Positions 1 through 12,940 of a stretch of 64,000 bases of DNA are shown one piece after another (the first letter of the stretch is position 1; each line of letters starts with the position of its first letter). Under the pieces are notes generated by a model. It ran no database searches. It saw only the letters and a program-made list of their open reading frames with translations, and was not told where the DNA came from. The stretch is from the NCBI GenBank assembly GCA_019752115.1, contig JAIEMN010000053.1, forward strand, positions 1 to 64,000, written 5' to 3'. This DNA is from Gemmatimonadaceae bacterium (GTDB lineage Bacteria > Gemmatimonadota > Gemmatimonadetes > Gemmatimonadales > Gemmatimonadaceae). The translations under genes were made by a program, and so were the position numbers.

Positions 1-1856
1 CGACCAATCCCTTTGTCTCGTGCCATGCTCCCAATCTCTCAAAGCGGGGAGCCTCCATCAAACCCGGGGCGCTTCAGGCCGTGTGGAACCAGGTACAGCC
101 GCTGTCACGCGCCAATCGCACGGACGAAGCTCGCGCACTGCTCGCCGGCACAGGTCGGGCGCTCTTCGATCAAGCCTCCCTTGAACTCGATTCGCTGGTC
201 GACCTGAATCGGAAGGGAGGGCAAGACGCGAGCGCATACGGCGACGTGGTCTATGCCAACAGCCGCTGGACGCTGATCGCGATCATCGTCGGCAGCGTGC
301 TGCTGGGACTTGTCATGGCCGTGTTGGTCGCCCGGATGATTGCTCGCCCGGTCACTGCCCTGACAACCGCCTCACAAGCACTCGCGCGGGGTGAGCTCGA
401 CATTACCGTTGATGTCGCCAGCCGCGATGAAATCGGCGATCTGGCGCGGTCGTTCACGGACATGGTGCACGCGCAGCAGCGCATGGCGCAGGGCGCGGCC
501 GCGATCAGCGCCGGCGATCTGTCGGTACAGATGCAGGCGCGGAGCGACAAGGATACCCTCGGCCAGGCGTTCATTGCGCTCCGCTCGGCCATTCACGGGA
601 TGATCAGCGAGACCAGCGCCCTGGTCATTGCGGCGAAGGCTGGCCGCCTCAACACGCGCGGCGAGGCGACGAAGTTCACCGGTGCCTATCGCGAACTCGT
701 GCAGGGGATCAACGACACGCTCGACGCGGTGGTGCAGCCGATCACGGAAGCGTCCAGCGTGTTGGAGAAGATCGCGGCGCGAAATCTCACCGTTCGCATG
801 AACGGCGATTATGCCGGCGACTTCGCCCTGATCAAGCACAGCATCAATACCGCCGCAGATACGCTCAACCAGGCAATGCTGCAGGTGAACCTCGCCGCCG
901 AGCAGGTCGCATCGGCTGGCGAGCAGATCGCCTCCGGCAGTCAGGCACTGGCCCAAGGCTCGTCGGAGCAGGCCGCGGCGCTGGAGCAGATCTCCGGCAG
1001 CCTTCAGGAGATGACGTCGTCCACCGTGCAGACGGCGCATAGCGCCCGGGACGCGCGGGCGCTGGCCGAGAGCACGCGCGACTCCGTCGCGCAGGGAACC
1101 GCGAGCATGGAGCGGTTGACCGACGCGATCGACAAGATCAAGCAGTCCAGCGACCAGACCGCCCGCATCGTCAAGACCATTGATGAAATCGCGTTCCAGA
1201 CGAACCTGCTCGCCCTGAACGCCGCGGTGGAAGCCGCGCGTGCCGGCGATGCCGGAAAGGGGTTTGCGGTCGTGGCCGAGGAGGTCCGGAGCCTTGCCAT
1301 CCGCAGCGCCGAAGCGGCCAAGAATACGACGGCCCTCATCGAGGATTCCGTGTCCAACACGCAACGGGGCGTCGCGCTCAACAGCGAGGTCCTGCAGCGC
1401 CTGCACGAGATCAACCATCAGGTACGCCAGGTCAACGAGGCCGTGTCGCATATCGCGAGCGCCGGCGAGCAGCAGAGTGAGGGCGTGCGCCAGATCAACC
1501 GCGCCGTCACCGAGCTCAACGAGGTCACGCAACAGGTCGCAGCCAATGCCGAGGAGTCGGCGAGCGCATCCGAGGAGCTGGCGGGCCAATCGGGGCAGCT
1601 CCGGGCAATGGTCGCCGAGTTCGAGATTACGAATACCTCGCCGGGCAGCACGGCCCGGCTTGCCGCCTCAGCGGCGCGCGGCGGCAAGGCGCAGGCGACC
1701 ACACCGCCGCGACGTATGGCGGCTTCGAGTGGGCGCGCCGCGCGCGGCGACCGCCTGCCCGTGATGGCCGCGTCCGGACGCCGTGCAGATGTCTTCGCCT
1801 CCACCCAGGTCACCGGCGGGGACCAGACAGATGACGCCGGATTGGCGGACTTCTGA
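1..1856 (+). CDS. Methyl-accepting chemotaxis protein, 5'-truncated by window edge
   Basis: Chemoreceptor that relays ligand sensing to the CheA/CheW array. The frame is open to the left edge (first full codon at base 3), so the N-terminal transmembrane helix and most of the periplasmic sensor lie outside; the GTG at 81 is an internal codon, not the start. The visible 617 residues hold the end of a helical, 4HB-like sensor, a transmembrane segment (about residues 87-110, [19 protein letters not shown]), a HAMP domain and further HAMP-like helices up to about residue 285. The long cytoplasmic coiled coil follows, with its conserved hairpin tip ([18 protein letters not shown], then [15 protein letters not shown]) near residues 397-428. 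The Arg/Ala-rich tail ends in GLADF and lacks a CheR-docking pentapeptide of the NWETF type. No other che gene is visible. Confidence 0.95.
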   Translation, partial: TNPFVSCHAPNLSKRGASIKPGALQAVWNQVQPLSRANRTDEARALLAGTGRALFDQASLELDSLVDLNRKGGQDASAYGDVVYANSRWTLIAIIVGSVLLGLVMAVLVARMIARPVTALTTASQALARGELDITVDVASRDEIGDLARSFTDMVHAQQRMAQGAAAISAGDLSVQMQARSDKDTLGQAFIALRSAIHGMISETSALVIAAKAGRLNTRGEATKFTGAYRELVQGINDTLDAVVQPITEASSVLEKIAARNLTVRMNGDYAGDFALIKHSINTAADTLNQAMLQVNLAAEQVASAGEQIASGSQALAQGSSEQAAALEQISGSLQEMTSSTVQTAHSARDARALAESTRDSVAQGTASMERLTDAIDKIKQSSDQTARIVKTIDEIAFQTNLLALNAAVEAARAGDAGKGFAVVAEEVRSLAIRSAEAAKNTTALIEDSVSNTQRGVALNSEVLQRLHEINHQVRQVNEAVSHIASAGEQQSEGVRQINRAVTELNEVTQQVAANAEESASASEELAGQSGQLRAMVAEFEITNTSPGSTARLAASAARGGKAQATTPPRRMAASSGRAARGDRLPVMAASGRRADVFASTQVTGGDQTDDAGLADF

Positions 1857-1887
1857 CGAGGGCGGACCGCCGTGACTCGCTGACCGG

Positions 1888-3030
1888 CTACGGCTGCGAG
1901 CGCGGCGGTCGCAGGGGATACACGAGCTGCCGGCCGAATCCATCCGGCACCGGATGGCCCTCAATGCCATACCCGCTCGGCCACTGGCCGTCGGGGCCAT
2001 AGTAGGTCCCAAAGAAGCGATCGATCCAGGGAAAGTGCACGGCGAAGTTGCGATCGATCGCTTCGTGTTCAATCGCGTGATGCCAGTGGTGGAAGCGCGG
2101 CGTGACGACGCACGCTTCGACCCAGCGCGGAAAGCGCCACGACACGTTGGCGTGAATGAACACCGCGTGGACCGAGACAAAGACGAGGTACGCGTAGAGC
2201 GGGCCGGTGTCGAAACCGAGCACGAACAGCGGCACGAACGTGATGCCGCGAGTGAGGACGACATCGAGCACGTGCAACCGAGAGCCCGCAATCCAGTCCA
2301 TGCTGGTCGAGGAATGGTGCACGGCATGAAAGGGCCACAGCCACCGCGTGGTGTGAAAGATCCGATGCACCGTGTATTCGGCGAGGTCGGCCACGATGGC
2401 GCATTCGAGAAACTGCAGCGCGCCCGGCTGTGACCGTATGGCGCCCTGAACGGCGGGATGCACCGCCCATGCGAAGAGCACCTGCGATGGCATGAGCGTG
2501 AGCAGCGTGGAGAGCTGCACCAGCAGATGGCTCACGAAGAAGTAGAGCACATCCGTGGTCCACTGGGGCCGAAAGACCGACTGCGGGCGCAGCGGCCAGA
2601 GGCGCTCGAGCGGGATGAACAGCACCGCGAGCAGCAGGATGTTGAGGAGAAACCAATCGAGCCCGAGATACACGGGCACCTTGGGCACCGCGCCATCCAC
2701 CGGAATGTTGCCCCCTCCGGCGAGCCCCGCGATCAGCGCGCAGCCCATGCCGGTCAGGCCGAGCACTTTTCGCTGGCGCAAGAGGGCGCTGATCAGTCCG
2801 AAGAGAAAGGCGAGACCGATGACCACCTGCAGCAGCGTGCGAACGGCGGGCATTGGCAACATGGCCCGCACGTCGGGGCTCGTCAGCAGCGCCGGCCAGT
2901 AGAAGCACGCGACCGCGCCGATTGAGAGCGCCCCCAGAAAGACCGAGACCGTACCGCTCAACCAGCCGGAGCCGATGGCGGTCGACTCATTGTCGTCGAA
3001 GAGCCGTGCGACCTGATCGTCGAGTGTCAT
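1888..3030 (-). CDS. Sterol desaturase / fatty acid hydroxylase family membrane protein
   Basis: Predicted di-iron membrane oxygenase of about 380 residues that would hydroxylate or desaturate a lipid; the substrate is unknown. Several hydrophobic segments precede the family's histidine boxes: HRIFH, HAVHH, and the C-terminal FHHWHH. These clusters are the iron ligands in the fatty acid hydroxylase superfamily. I chose the ATG at 3030; a TTG at 3051 would add seven residues but sits against a 16-bp hairpin stem (3053-3089). There is no clear Shine-Dalgarno; the leader is C/T-rich. The gene follows the act operon on the same strand, separated by the hairpin, and converges with the chemoreceptor gene. 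Confidence 0.88.
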   Translation of the reverse strand: MTLDDQVARLFDDNESTAIGSGWLSGTVSVFLGALSIGAVACFYWPALLTSPDVRAMLPMPAVRTLLQVVIGLAFLFGLISALLRQRKVLGLTGMGCALIAGLAGGGNIPVDGAVPKVPVYLGLDWFLLNILLLAVLFIPLERLWPLRPQSVFRPQWTTDVLYFFVSHLLVQLSTLLTLMPSQVLFAWAVHPAVQGAIRSQPGALQFLECAIVADLAEYTVHRIFHTTRWLWPFHAVHHSSTSMDWIAGSRLHVLDVVLTRGITFVPLFVLGFDTGPLYAYLVFVSVHAVFIHANVSWRFPRWVEACVVTPRFHHWHHAIEHEAIDRNFAVHFPWIDRFFGTYYGPDGQWPSGYGIEGHPVPDGFGRQLVYPLRPPRSQP

Positions 3031-3052
3031 GCGGAAGGGGGGCTGAAGCAAG

Positions 3053-3089
3053 ACAACCCACGAAGATCGCGATGATCTTCGTGGGTTGT
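3053..3089 (-). terminator. Perfect 16-bp hairpin after the act operon
   Basis: Bases 3053-3068 (ACAACCCACGAAGATC) are perfectly complementary to 3074-3089 around a 5-base loop. It lies 32 bases past the actF stop and 22 bases before the hydroxylase start. No T-run follows on either strand, so it may be a strong RNA hairpin that ends or stabilises the act message rather than a textbook intrinsic terminator. Confidence 0.6.
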
Positions 3090-3121
3090 CCCGAACCTCG
3101 AACGCTGTCCTGCGAAGCCGA

Positions 3122-4453
3122 CTACTCGTGGGCGGGCAGCGGTTCCATCGTCTTCACGTCCACCGGGACCTGCACTTCGTCGCGGTAGGGCGTCGTCATC
3201 ATGAACACGCGCATCTTCGGGAAGGCATCCATGAAGCTGAAGTAGCAGAACGCCCAGAGACCGATGAAGCCGATCGTGGTACCGATCTCCTGGAGCCCGA
3301 ACGGGAGGCTGGTGGCCTCACCGTAGATGCTCGGGTAGATCTCGATGTAGCGGTGGAGGTACACGCCGATCAGGCTGCAGATCGCGAAGAGCACGAACGT
3401 CGGCAGATACATCTTGGCGGCCTTCGAGATCAGGCCGAAGAACGGCAGCACGAAGCCGAAGATCGGGATGAGCTGCGTGACCGGCTTCCACACGCCCGAG
3501 AGCCGCAGGCGATAGAAGTGCGTTTCTTCCGGCATGTTGCCGTACCAGATCACCAGGTACTGCGAGAAGCTGATGTAGCCGACGAACGCCGTGAAGGCGA
3601 AGCCGAGCTTGCCCAGGTCCCACAGCTGGTCCATGGTCGCCACGTCCTTCATGTCGAGCTGATTGCGCCACCACATGGTGAGGAGCGACAGCAGCATGAC
3701 CATGTTGACCCACCCGGTCATGAAGACAATCCAGGCGTACATCGTCTGCTGGAAGTGCAGCGAGATGCTCATGGAGTAGTCCCACGCCATGAAGCACCAG
3801 CCGATCACGAACGCCATGCACACCGCGACGGCGAGCTTCCCCTGCGTGGAGTGCTGGTTGTGCAGCTCGCGACGCTCATCGCCCGACCAGGCGGCGCGCA
3901 TCTTGGCGCGCAGCCCCGCCGCCCACTTGGCGCCGCCTTCCGGCAACACCGCCACATCCATCTTGACGGAGTTCCAGACGAACAGGCCCTGCAGGATCGT
4001 GATGGCGCCGAAGAAGAAGAGGCCACGCAGCACGAAGAAGCCGTTGCTGAGGTAGGTGGCCTTCTCCGCCGACGGGATCGCCTCACGGCCGCGGAAGGTG
4101 TAGATGTGATCGCCGCTGAAGAGCAGCATGGCGACCAGGATGATGAACGCCACCGGCACGAAGGCGTAGAAGCCCTCGGCGAAGCGGACGATCGGACGCG
4201 ACCAGCGCGCCGTCACGATGCGCTGGACCGACGCGAACGCGGCGCCAGCGGTGGAGATGACGGCGAAGTACGTCCAGTTGTACTGGAGCGCCTGCCAGGC
4301 GCGATCGGGGTTCGAGAAGAGCCCCATGATGAACACGCCGAGACCGACAAGGGCAGCGATGAGGGCGGCGGTCTTGATGCCGCCCGGCACCGTCTTGCCC
4401 TGCAGGCGCTTGGCGAATTCCTCGCGCGACGGGTAGTGGTAGTGCTGGCTCAC
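3122..4453 (-). CDS. actF: Alternative complex III membrane subunit ActF (NrfD-like)
   Basis: Polytopic membrane subunit (443 residues) of alternative complex III, the quinol:cytochrome c oxidoreductase that replaces bc1 in many bacteria. It is a paralogue of ActC in the NrfD/PsrC family. About ten hydrophobic segments are visible, including a C-terminal stretch rich in aromatic residues (GLWAFCYFSFMDAFPKM). The start is a GTG whose last bases overlap the actE stop (GTGA), so translation is probably coupled. It is the last gene of the act operon here: no actG or terminal oxidase gene follows, only a strong hairpin and an unrelated hydroxylase. Confidence 0.93.
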   Translation of the reverse strand: MSQHYHYPSREEFAKRLQGKTVPGGIKTAALIAALVGLGVFIMGLFSNPDRAWQALQYNWTYFAVISTAGAAFASVQRIVTARWSRPIVRFAEGFYAFVPVAFIILVAMLLFSGDHIYTFRGREAIPSAEKATYLSNGFFVLRGLFFFGAITILQGLFVWNSVKMDVAVLPEGGAKWAAGLRAKMRAAWSGDERRELHNQHSTQGKLAVAVCMAFVIGWCFMAWDYSMSISLHFQQTMYAWIVFMTGWVNMVMLLSLLTMWWRNQLDMKDVATMDQLWDLGKLGFAFTAFVGYISFSQYLVIWYGNMPEETHFYRLRLSGVWKPVTQLIPIFGFVLPFFGLISKAAKMYLPTFVLFAICSLIGVYLHRYIEIYPSIYGEATSLPFGLQEIGTTIGFIGLWAFCYFSFMDAFPKMRVFMMTTPYRDEVQVPVDVKTMEPLPAHE

Positions 4454-5277
4454 TCGTGCTTCTCCTTGCTCTCAGCGCCACCCTTGGCTTCGTGCGACGA
4501 GCCATGGAGTTCGCGCATCTTGTCGCGCTCGTTGAGCCCCTTGAAGGTGCCGGAATTGATGTTCGGCGACCCCGGGGTGGGCTGCTGCGTGGGCTTGAGG
4601 TACGGGGCCGGCTTGGTCGGCGCGGTGAGCGTCGGCCCCGGCACCGTGGTGCCGTTCTGGCCCGGGTACCCGATGAGCGTCGTGTCGGCCGTGCCCTTCT
4701 GCAGCGCGCGCACGTAGTTCACGACATCCCAGCGATCGTGCTCTTCGATGCGGTTGTAGCTCGGCATGACGCCGCGGCCATTGCGCATCACGCCCCAGAT
4801 GTAGCCGTCGGAGCGACCCTTCGCCGACTCCGTCATCAGGCTCGGCGCGAAGCCGTAGGCCGGATTGACCTTCTTCAGGCCACCGTTGGCATCACCCGCC
4901 GCGCCGTGGCAGACGGCGCAGTTGATCTGGTAGTACTTCTTGCCATTCGCGAGCGACGCCTCCGAGCTGGGCGTCGGGTTCGGGATCGGCGTGAAGGAGT
5001 CGATGACCGTGGGGAGCGGCTGATAGCCGATCTGCCAGGCCGCCACCGTGACGCCCTGAATGGGCACACTGTACTTCGGCTGCCCGCGCGGCGGCGTGGT
5101 GGAGTCGGCATCGCTCTGCGACACCGGTTCCCACGGCTCGATCGAAGGCTGGCGCTTGAAGTCGGTGAACCACGAGCAGGCGCCGAAGGCGACCGGCAGC
5201 GTGACCACCGCCGCCGCGCGCAGGGCGCGGGACACGGCAGGCATCATGACAGAAGTGGATGCAGGCTTACGCTTCAC
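4450..5277 (-). CDS. actE: Alternative complex III monoheme cytochrome c subunit ActE
   Basis: Exported cytochrome c (275 residues) that carries electrons from the ActA/ActB side of alternative complex III toward the soluble cytochrome or oxidase. A basic N-terminus and hydrophobic segment end in a lipobox (PVAFGAC near residue 33), so it is probably a lipoprotein on the periplasmic face. The single heme motif is CAVCH near residue 120; the distal Met is probably in GVMPSYN. The GTG start at 5277 is preferred over the ATGs at 5247 and 5244 because GGAGGAGG lies six bases upstream. It overlaps the end of actD by 11 bases and the start of actF by 4. Confidence 0.93.
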   Translation of the reverse strand: MKRKPASTSVMMPAVSRALRAAAVVTLPVAFGACSWFTDFKRQPSIEPWEPVSQSDADSTTPPRGQPKYSVPIQGVTVAAWQIGYQPLPTVIDSFTPIPNPTPSSEASLANGKKYYQINCAVCHGAAGDANGGLKKVNPAYGFAPSLMTESAKGRSDGYIWGVMRNGRGVMPSYNRIEEHDRWDVVNYVRALQKGTADTTLIGYPGQNGTTVPGPTLTAPTKPAPYLKPTQQPTPGSPNINSGTFKGLNERDKMRELHGSSHEAKGGAESKEKHE

Positions 5278-5766
5278 GCCGCACCTCCTCCGCGCCGTGC
5301 TGGCGCAGGAGTTCCTCGGCCTTCGACGCGGTGTTCGCGTCGCAGGCGACGAAGACGCCGAAGTGCCCGGCGGAGAAGCGGTCGTCGTACCCGGTCGTGC
5401 TGGTGAGACGCGGGACGCGCGAGTTGATGAACATGCCGGCCACCGTGGAGAGGGCGCCGACGAGCACCATCACCTCGAAGCCGATGATCGTGTACGGGAT
5501 CCAGGAGGCGATCGCCTTGCCGCCGGTGACCAGCGGCCAGTAGTTCGACGACCACACCGCGACCCAGTAGCCGAAGCTCACGCCGAGGAGACCGCCGATG
5601 AGCGTGAAGCGGCGGACCACGCTGACGGGCGCCGCGATGGCATCCTCCAGCTCATGGCGGATGGTGGGCGAGTACACCGTGACATCGCCCAACCGCTTCT
5701 TCTTGAGGTCCTCGATCGCCTCAACGGTCGTGTCGAGGTGATGGAATACACCGAGTACACCTTGCA

Positions 5767-5767
<1 letters not shown>
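5267..5767 (-). CDS. actD: Alternative complex III subunit ActD (DUF3341)
   Basis: Small membrane subunit (166 residues) of alternative complex III. It begins MQGVLGVFHHLDTT, as is usual for DUF3341 proteins, and has a soluble N-terminal part of about 60 residues. Two transmembrane helices follow (around TLIGGLLGVSFGYWVAV and TIIGFEVMVLVGALSTVAG), then a cytoplasmic tail with the family's FSAGHFGVFV segment. Its ATG overlaps the actC stop in a TGATG arrangement, so the longer open frame upstream is an artefact. ActD has no cofactors; it is thought to tie the two NrfD-like subunits together. Confidence 0.93.
5284..5291 (-). promoter_or_regulatory. Strong Shine-Dalgarno for actE
   Basis: GGAGGAGG on the minus strand, six bases before the GTG at 5277 and inside the 3' end of actD. 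It decides the actE start and shows that this organism does use classical ribosome binding sites, at least inside operons. Confidence 0.75.
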
Positions 5768-7224
<1,457 letters not shown>

Positions 7225-7235
7225 GCGCGCTGTCC

Positions 7236-10277
<3,042 letters not shown>

Positions 10278-10296
10278 CGTGATGGAGGGTCGATGA

Positions 10297-10980
10297 TCAG
10301 TAGTGGCAGACGGCGCAGTCATAACGCGCCTTCTTCGCGGGCATCGCTTCGAGCTCGGGCGTGACCTTCTGGCCCGCGAGACGCGCCCCTTCGGCCGGCT
10401 TGTAGCCGTTCACGTGACAGTTGATGCACCAGCCCATGTTGAGCGAGTTCACCTGCTGCACGGGCACGTAGTTCGTGTCCGGCCCCTGCGCGCCCTGCTC
10501 CTGGATCTTGCCATGGCACGTCTGGCAGGTCACCCCGGCATTGACGTGGCGCATGTGCGGGAACTGGACGTAGTCCGGCACCTTGTGGACGCGATTCCAC
10601 GGAATCGGCAGTCCCTTGTTGTAGTACTCGGCCACCTTCTTGATCTGGGCCGACTGGCCCTTCACGATGAGGTGACAGCCCATGCACGTCGAAACCGACG
10701 CGTTGCCCGGATCAGGGGACTTATTGGCGGCGCTGTGGCAGTAGAGGCAGTTCATGCCTGCCTTCGCCACGTGAGGCGCATGGACGAACTTGACGGGCTG
10801 CTCGACGCGCGCACCCTGCGACGTCGACGCACCGCTGTACGCCGACAGGAGACCTGCCGCCGCCGCGAGTGCAAGGAACCCGGGGATCACCGTCCACTTC
10901 TTCTTGACCGTCATCGACTTGGGGGCCGGGAAGGCGTGAGGGGCCGTGCTGTACGGCGACACACGCGATGCGAGGGGCAT
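10297..10980 (-). CDS. actA: Alternative complex III pentaheme cytochrome c subunit ActA
   Basis: Periplasmic multiheme cytochrome c (227 residues) and first gene of the act operon. One N-terminal hydrophobic anchor (VIPGFLALAAAAGLLSAY) precedes five CxxCH heme motifs: CLYCH (about residue 78), CMGCH (100), CQTCH (153), CINCH (187) and CAVCH five residues from the C-terminus. Five hemes is the usual number for ActA. It takes electrons from the ActB clusters and hands them to ActE. The ATG at 10980 is used; an ATG at 10914 just before the anchor is an alternative. It is followed after 19 bases by actB. Confidence 0.94.
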   Translation of the reverse strand: MPLASRVSPYSTAPHAFPAPKSMTVKKKWTVIPGFLALAAAAGLLSAYSGASTSQGARVEQPVKFVHAPHVAKAGMNCLYCHSAANKSPDPGNASVSTCMGCHLIVKGQSAQIKKVAEYYNKGLPIPWNRVHKVPDYVQFPHMRHVNAGVTCQTCHGKIQEQGAQGPDTNYVPVQQVNSLNMGWCINCHVNGYKPAEGARLAGQKVTPELEAMPAKKARYDCAVCHY

Positions 10981-11215
10981 CGTGAGGGGCGAAACGCCCG
11001 AGGTGCGCCATACTCAGTCCCATACCCGGTGGAACGAGCGGTCTCAGCCTCGTAAGTCGCTGTCAACGCGTTTTTTGCAAGCGCGAAGTATCGCCAGCCC
11101 CGAATTTGTACGCAAGTGCAACTAGTACAACGTCCTTGGTACTGTCACGGACCTTCGCGCCCAGAGCAAGAACGGACAGAAAGTCCTGTGGTTCCCGGCA
11201 AATTTTTGCGGGGGG
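10981..11215 (-). promoter_or_regulatory. Leader and promoter region of the act operon
   Basis: Non-coding 235 bases between the amidohydrolase stop and actA; it must hold the act promoter. On the minus strand a TTGACA hexamer lies at 11066-11061, but no good -10 sits at the usual distance. Nearby is a TTGTAC...GTACAA inverted repeat (6-base arms, about 11105-11130). An imperfect GC-flanked hairpin around AAATTTTT (11194-11213) could end the upstream operon. None of these is strong enough to name. Confidence 0.4.
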
Positions 11216-12049
11216 TCAGCGCGTCGCCGGCGCGGCCGCCTGCGCCACCGCGGCAATCGACCGCCCATCGGCGAAGGGCAGCGGATCGCTCGTGAGATCG
11301 GCCGGGAGCAGATCGACCAGCGCGCGGGCCTGCTGGGTGAGACGGAGCGGCCACCAGCTGCTCCACGCCAGCCGCTCGGCGCCCACCGTGCGGAGCAGGT
11401 GCGCGAAGTGGTCTTCGGGCGGGCCCCAGAGCCAGTGCCAGTCATACCAGACCCGCGCCTGCTCGGCGGTCGTCAGCCCCCAGTGGATCTCCTCCAGCAG
11501 TTCTCGGCCCGCGCCGGCGACGACCAGATGGCAGCGGGACTCCGGCAGGCGCGCGAGATGCCGAACCACGGCCGCGGTCAGGTCGCCGGCCGTATCGAGG
11601 TGATGACGCTGGCGCAGATCCTCAAAGCGCACCGTGAGATGCAATACGATGCCGGCCTCGCCGCAGGCGTAGGCCAGGTCGCTCAGGGCGCCGGCACCGC
11701 CAAGGCCCCAGAGCGTCGGGTAGGCGCGGATGACCGGCGCCCCCTCGTCCCGGGCCGTGGCCAGCATCGGCTGCCAGCGCGGCCAGTCCGGACGCACCAT
11801 GGGGGCCGGTTGCAGCCACGCCCGGTGCGGCGCGAGCGCCTGGTACAACGTCCGGTTGGACGGCACCGGATCGCGATGGAACGCGCCCGGCAGATGGCCA
11901 ACCCATCCCCCGCCAAAGCCTTCGCGGTCGAGCACCCGCACGAGGACCTCAGGATCCGGATGCGGGATGTCGCGGAACGGATAGCCGCCGATCCAGGTGG
12001 TCACATCCACCGGACGCGGATCTCGGCTCGTGGCGCTCGCGCTGGTCAT
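11216..12049 (-). CDS. Amidohydrolase-related TIM-barrel protein lacking the HxH motif
   Basis: 277-residue protein with the fold pattern of COG2159-type amidohydrolases and last gene of a six-gene minus-strand operon. Where active members have a metal-binding HxH after the first strand, this one reads DVTTWIGGYPFRDIP. The x-W-G-x-YPFR pattern is shared by a subset of related proteins and suggests an altered or lost metal site. Later family features remain (GFGGGWVGHLPGAFHRDP, IRAYPTLWGLG). The ATG at 12049 overlaps the stop of the preceding amidohydrolase (ATGA), implying coupled translation and perhaps a heteromeric partner. Function cannot be assigned. Confidence 0.75.
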   Translation of the reverse strand: MTSASATSRDPRPVDVTTWIGGYPFRDIPHPDPEVLVRVLDREGFGGGWVGHLPGAFHRDPVPSNRTLYQALAPHRAWLQPAPMVRPDWPRWQPMLATARDEGAPVIRAYPTLWGLGGAGALSDLAYACGEAGIVLHLTVRFEDLRQRHHLDTAGDLTAAVVRHLARLPESRCHLVVAGAGRELLEEIHWGLTTAEQARVWYDWHWLWGPPEDHFAHLLRTVGAERLAWSSWWPLRLTQQARALVDLLPADLTSDPLPFADGRSIAAVAQAAAPATR

Positions 12050-12924
12050 GCCGCGACCTCCGCGAACGGCATGCGGAGTGCCGCGTCGAACGTTCCTGCC
12101 GGAAAGATCCGCACGGCATTGCGCCACCGCATGTCAGCGATCTCGTCGGCCGATGCACCGGTGTACGCGAGCGCGCGCAGTTTGGTGAGCCCGGTGCACA
12201 GGGTGAGATCCGAGGCCCAAAGGAGTCGCGACGCGCCGACCCAGCGTAGTGCTTCGTCGATCATGCCCCGATCGATCCCGCTGCCGGAGAGATCCATGAC
12301 GATGTTCGGGTGCTCGAGGACCGCCGGATTGGTGTGGGCCCAATCGCCCCCACCGCCGATGTGCGCGAGGATGAACGTGACCGTCGGGTGGCGGGCCGCG
12401 AGACGCGCGAGCTCCACACCATCCGAGGCATCCTGATTGCCCCAGTCCCGGCGGCGATGCTGCCAGATGTGCTGGAGCACGGGCACGCCGTATTGCGCCG
12501 CGGCGGCGCCGATGTCATCGAGCAGTGCATCGTCGGCCCGACGGCCGGCGGCGAGTTTGATTCCCACCGCGCCTCGCGCCATGCCGCGCGCGATTTCGGC
12601 CAGCGCATGGGCAGTGAAGTTGGGATTCACCGCCACAAAGGCCTTCACCCGTGGCGCGGCCGCCTCCACCAGATCGTATAGAAAGTCGTTGGCGCGCGTC
12701 TGATCGGCCGGCGACGCGAAGTAGGTCGGCGACGTGTGCCCCCACGAGCCCAGAATGGAGGCGACGTGACACCGGATGCCGATCCGGGCGCCATCGGTGA
12801 GCCGCGACGCGTTGTACCGCGCCCAATCGGCCCGGTTGGTGTACGGCGTGTGGAAGTGTGCATGCGGATCGATCAGCGGATCGGGACCGCCCAGCAGCAC
12901 GGGAGGCGTCGGGAGCTCGGTCAT
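12046..12924 (-). CDS. Amidohydrolase family protein (COG2159 type)
   Basis: Predicted metal-dependent hydrolase or decarboxylase of 292 residues. It has the N-terminal metal motif LIDPHAHFH, a possible Lys-bearing strand (GIKLAAG), the histidine strands VLQHIWQH and FILAHIGGGGDW, and the final Asp motif LLWASDL. The substrate is not evident. The ATG at 12924 is chosen because GGGTGA precedes it by about five bases; a GTG at 12933 would add three residues. It lies 16 bases after the aminotransferase gene and overlaps its shorter HxH-less paralogue by four bases, so the pair are probably made together. Confidence 0.82.
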   Translation of the reverse strand: MTELPTPPVLLGGPDPLIDPHAHFHTPYTNRADWARYNASRLTDGARIGIRCHVASILGSWGHTSPTYFASPADQTRANDFLYDLVEAAAPRVKAFVAVNPNFTAHALAEIARGMARGAVGIKLAAGRRADDALLDDIGAAAAQYGVPVLQHIWQHRRRDWGNQDASDGVELARLAARHPTVTFILAHIGGGGDWAHTNPAVLEHPNIVMDLSGSGIDRGMIDEALRWVGASRLLWASDLTLCTGLTKLRALAYTGASADEIADMRWRNAVRIFPAGTFDAALRMPFAEVAA

Positions 12925-12940
12925 CTGGTTCACCCGGTAA

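Noticed and set aside
81-1856. Chemoreceptor starting at the GTG at 81
   Set aside because: The frame is open to the window edge and the sensor and first membrane helix would be missing, so the gene is truncated by the window, not short.
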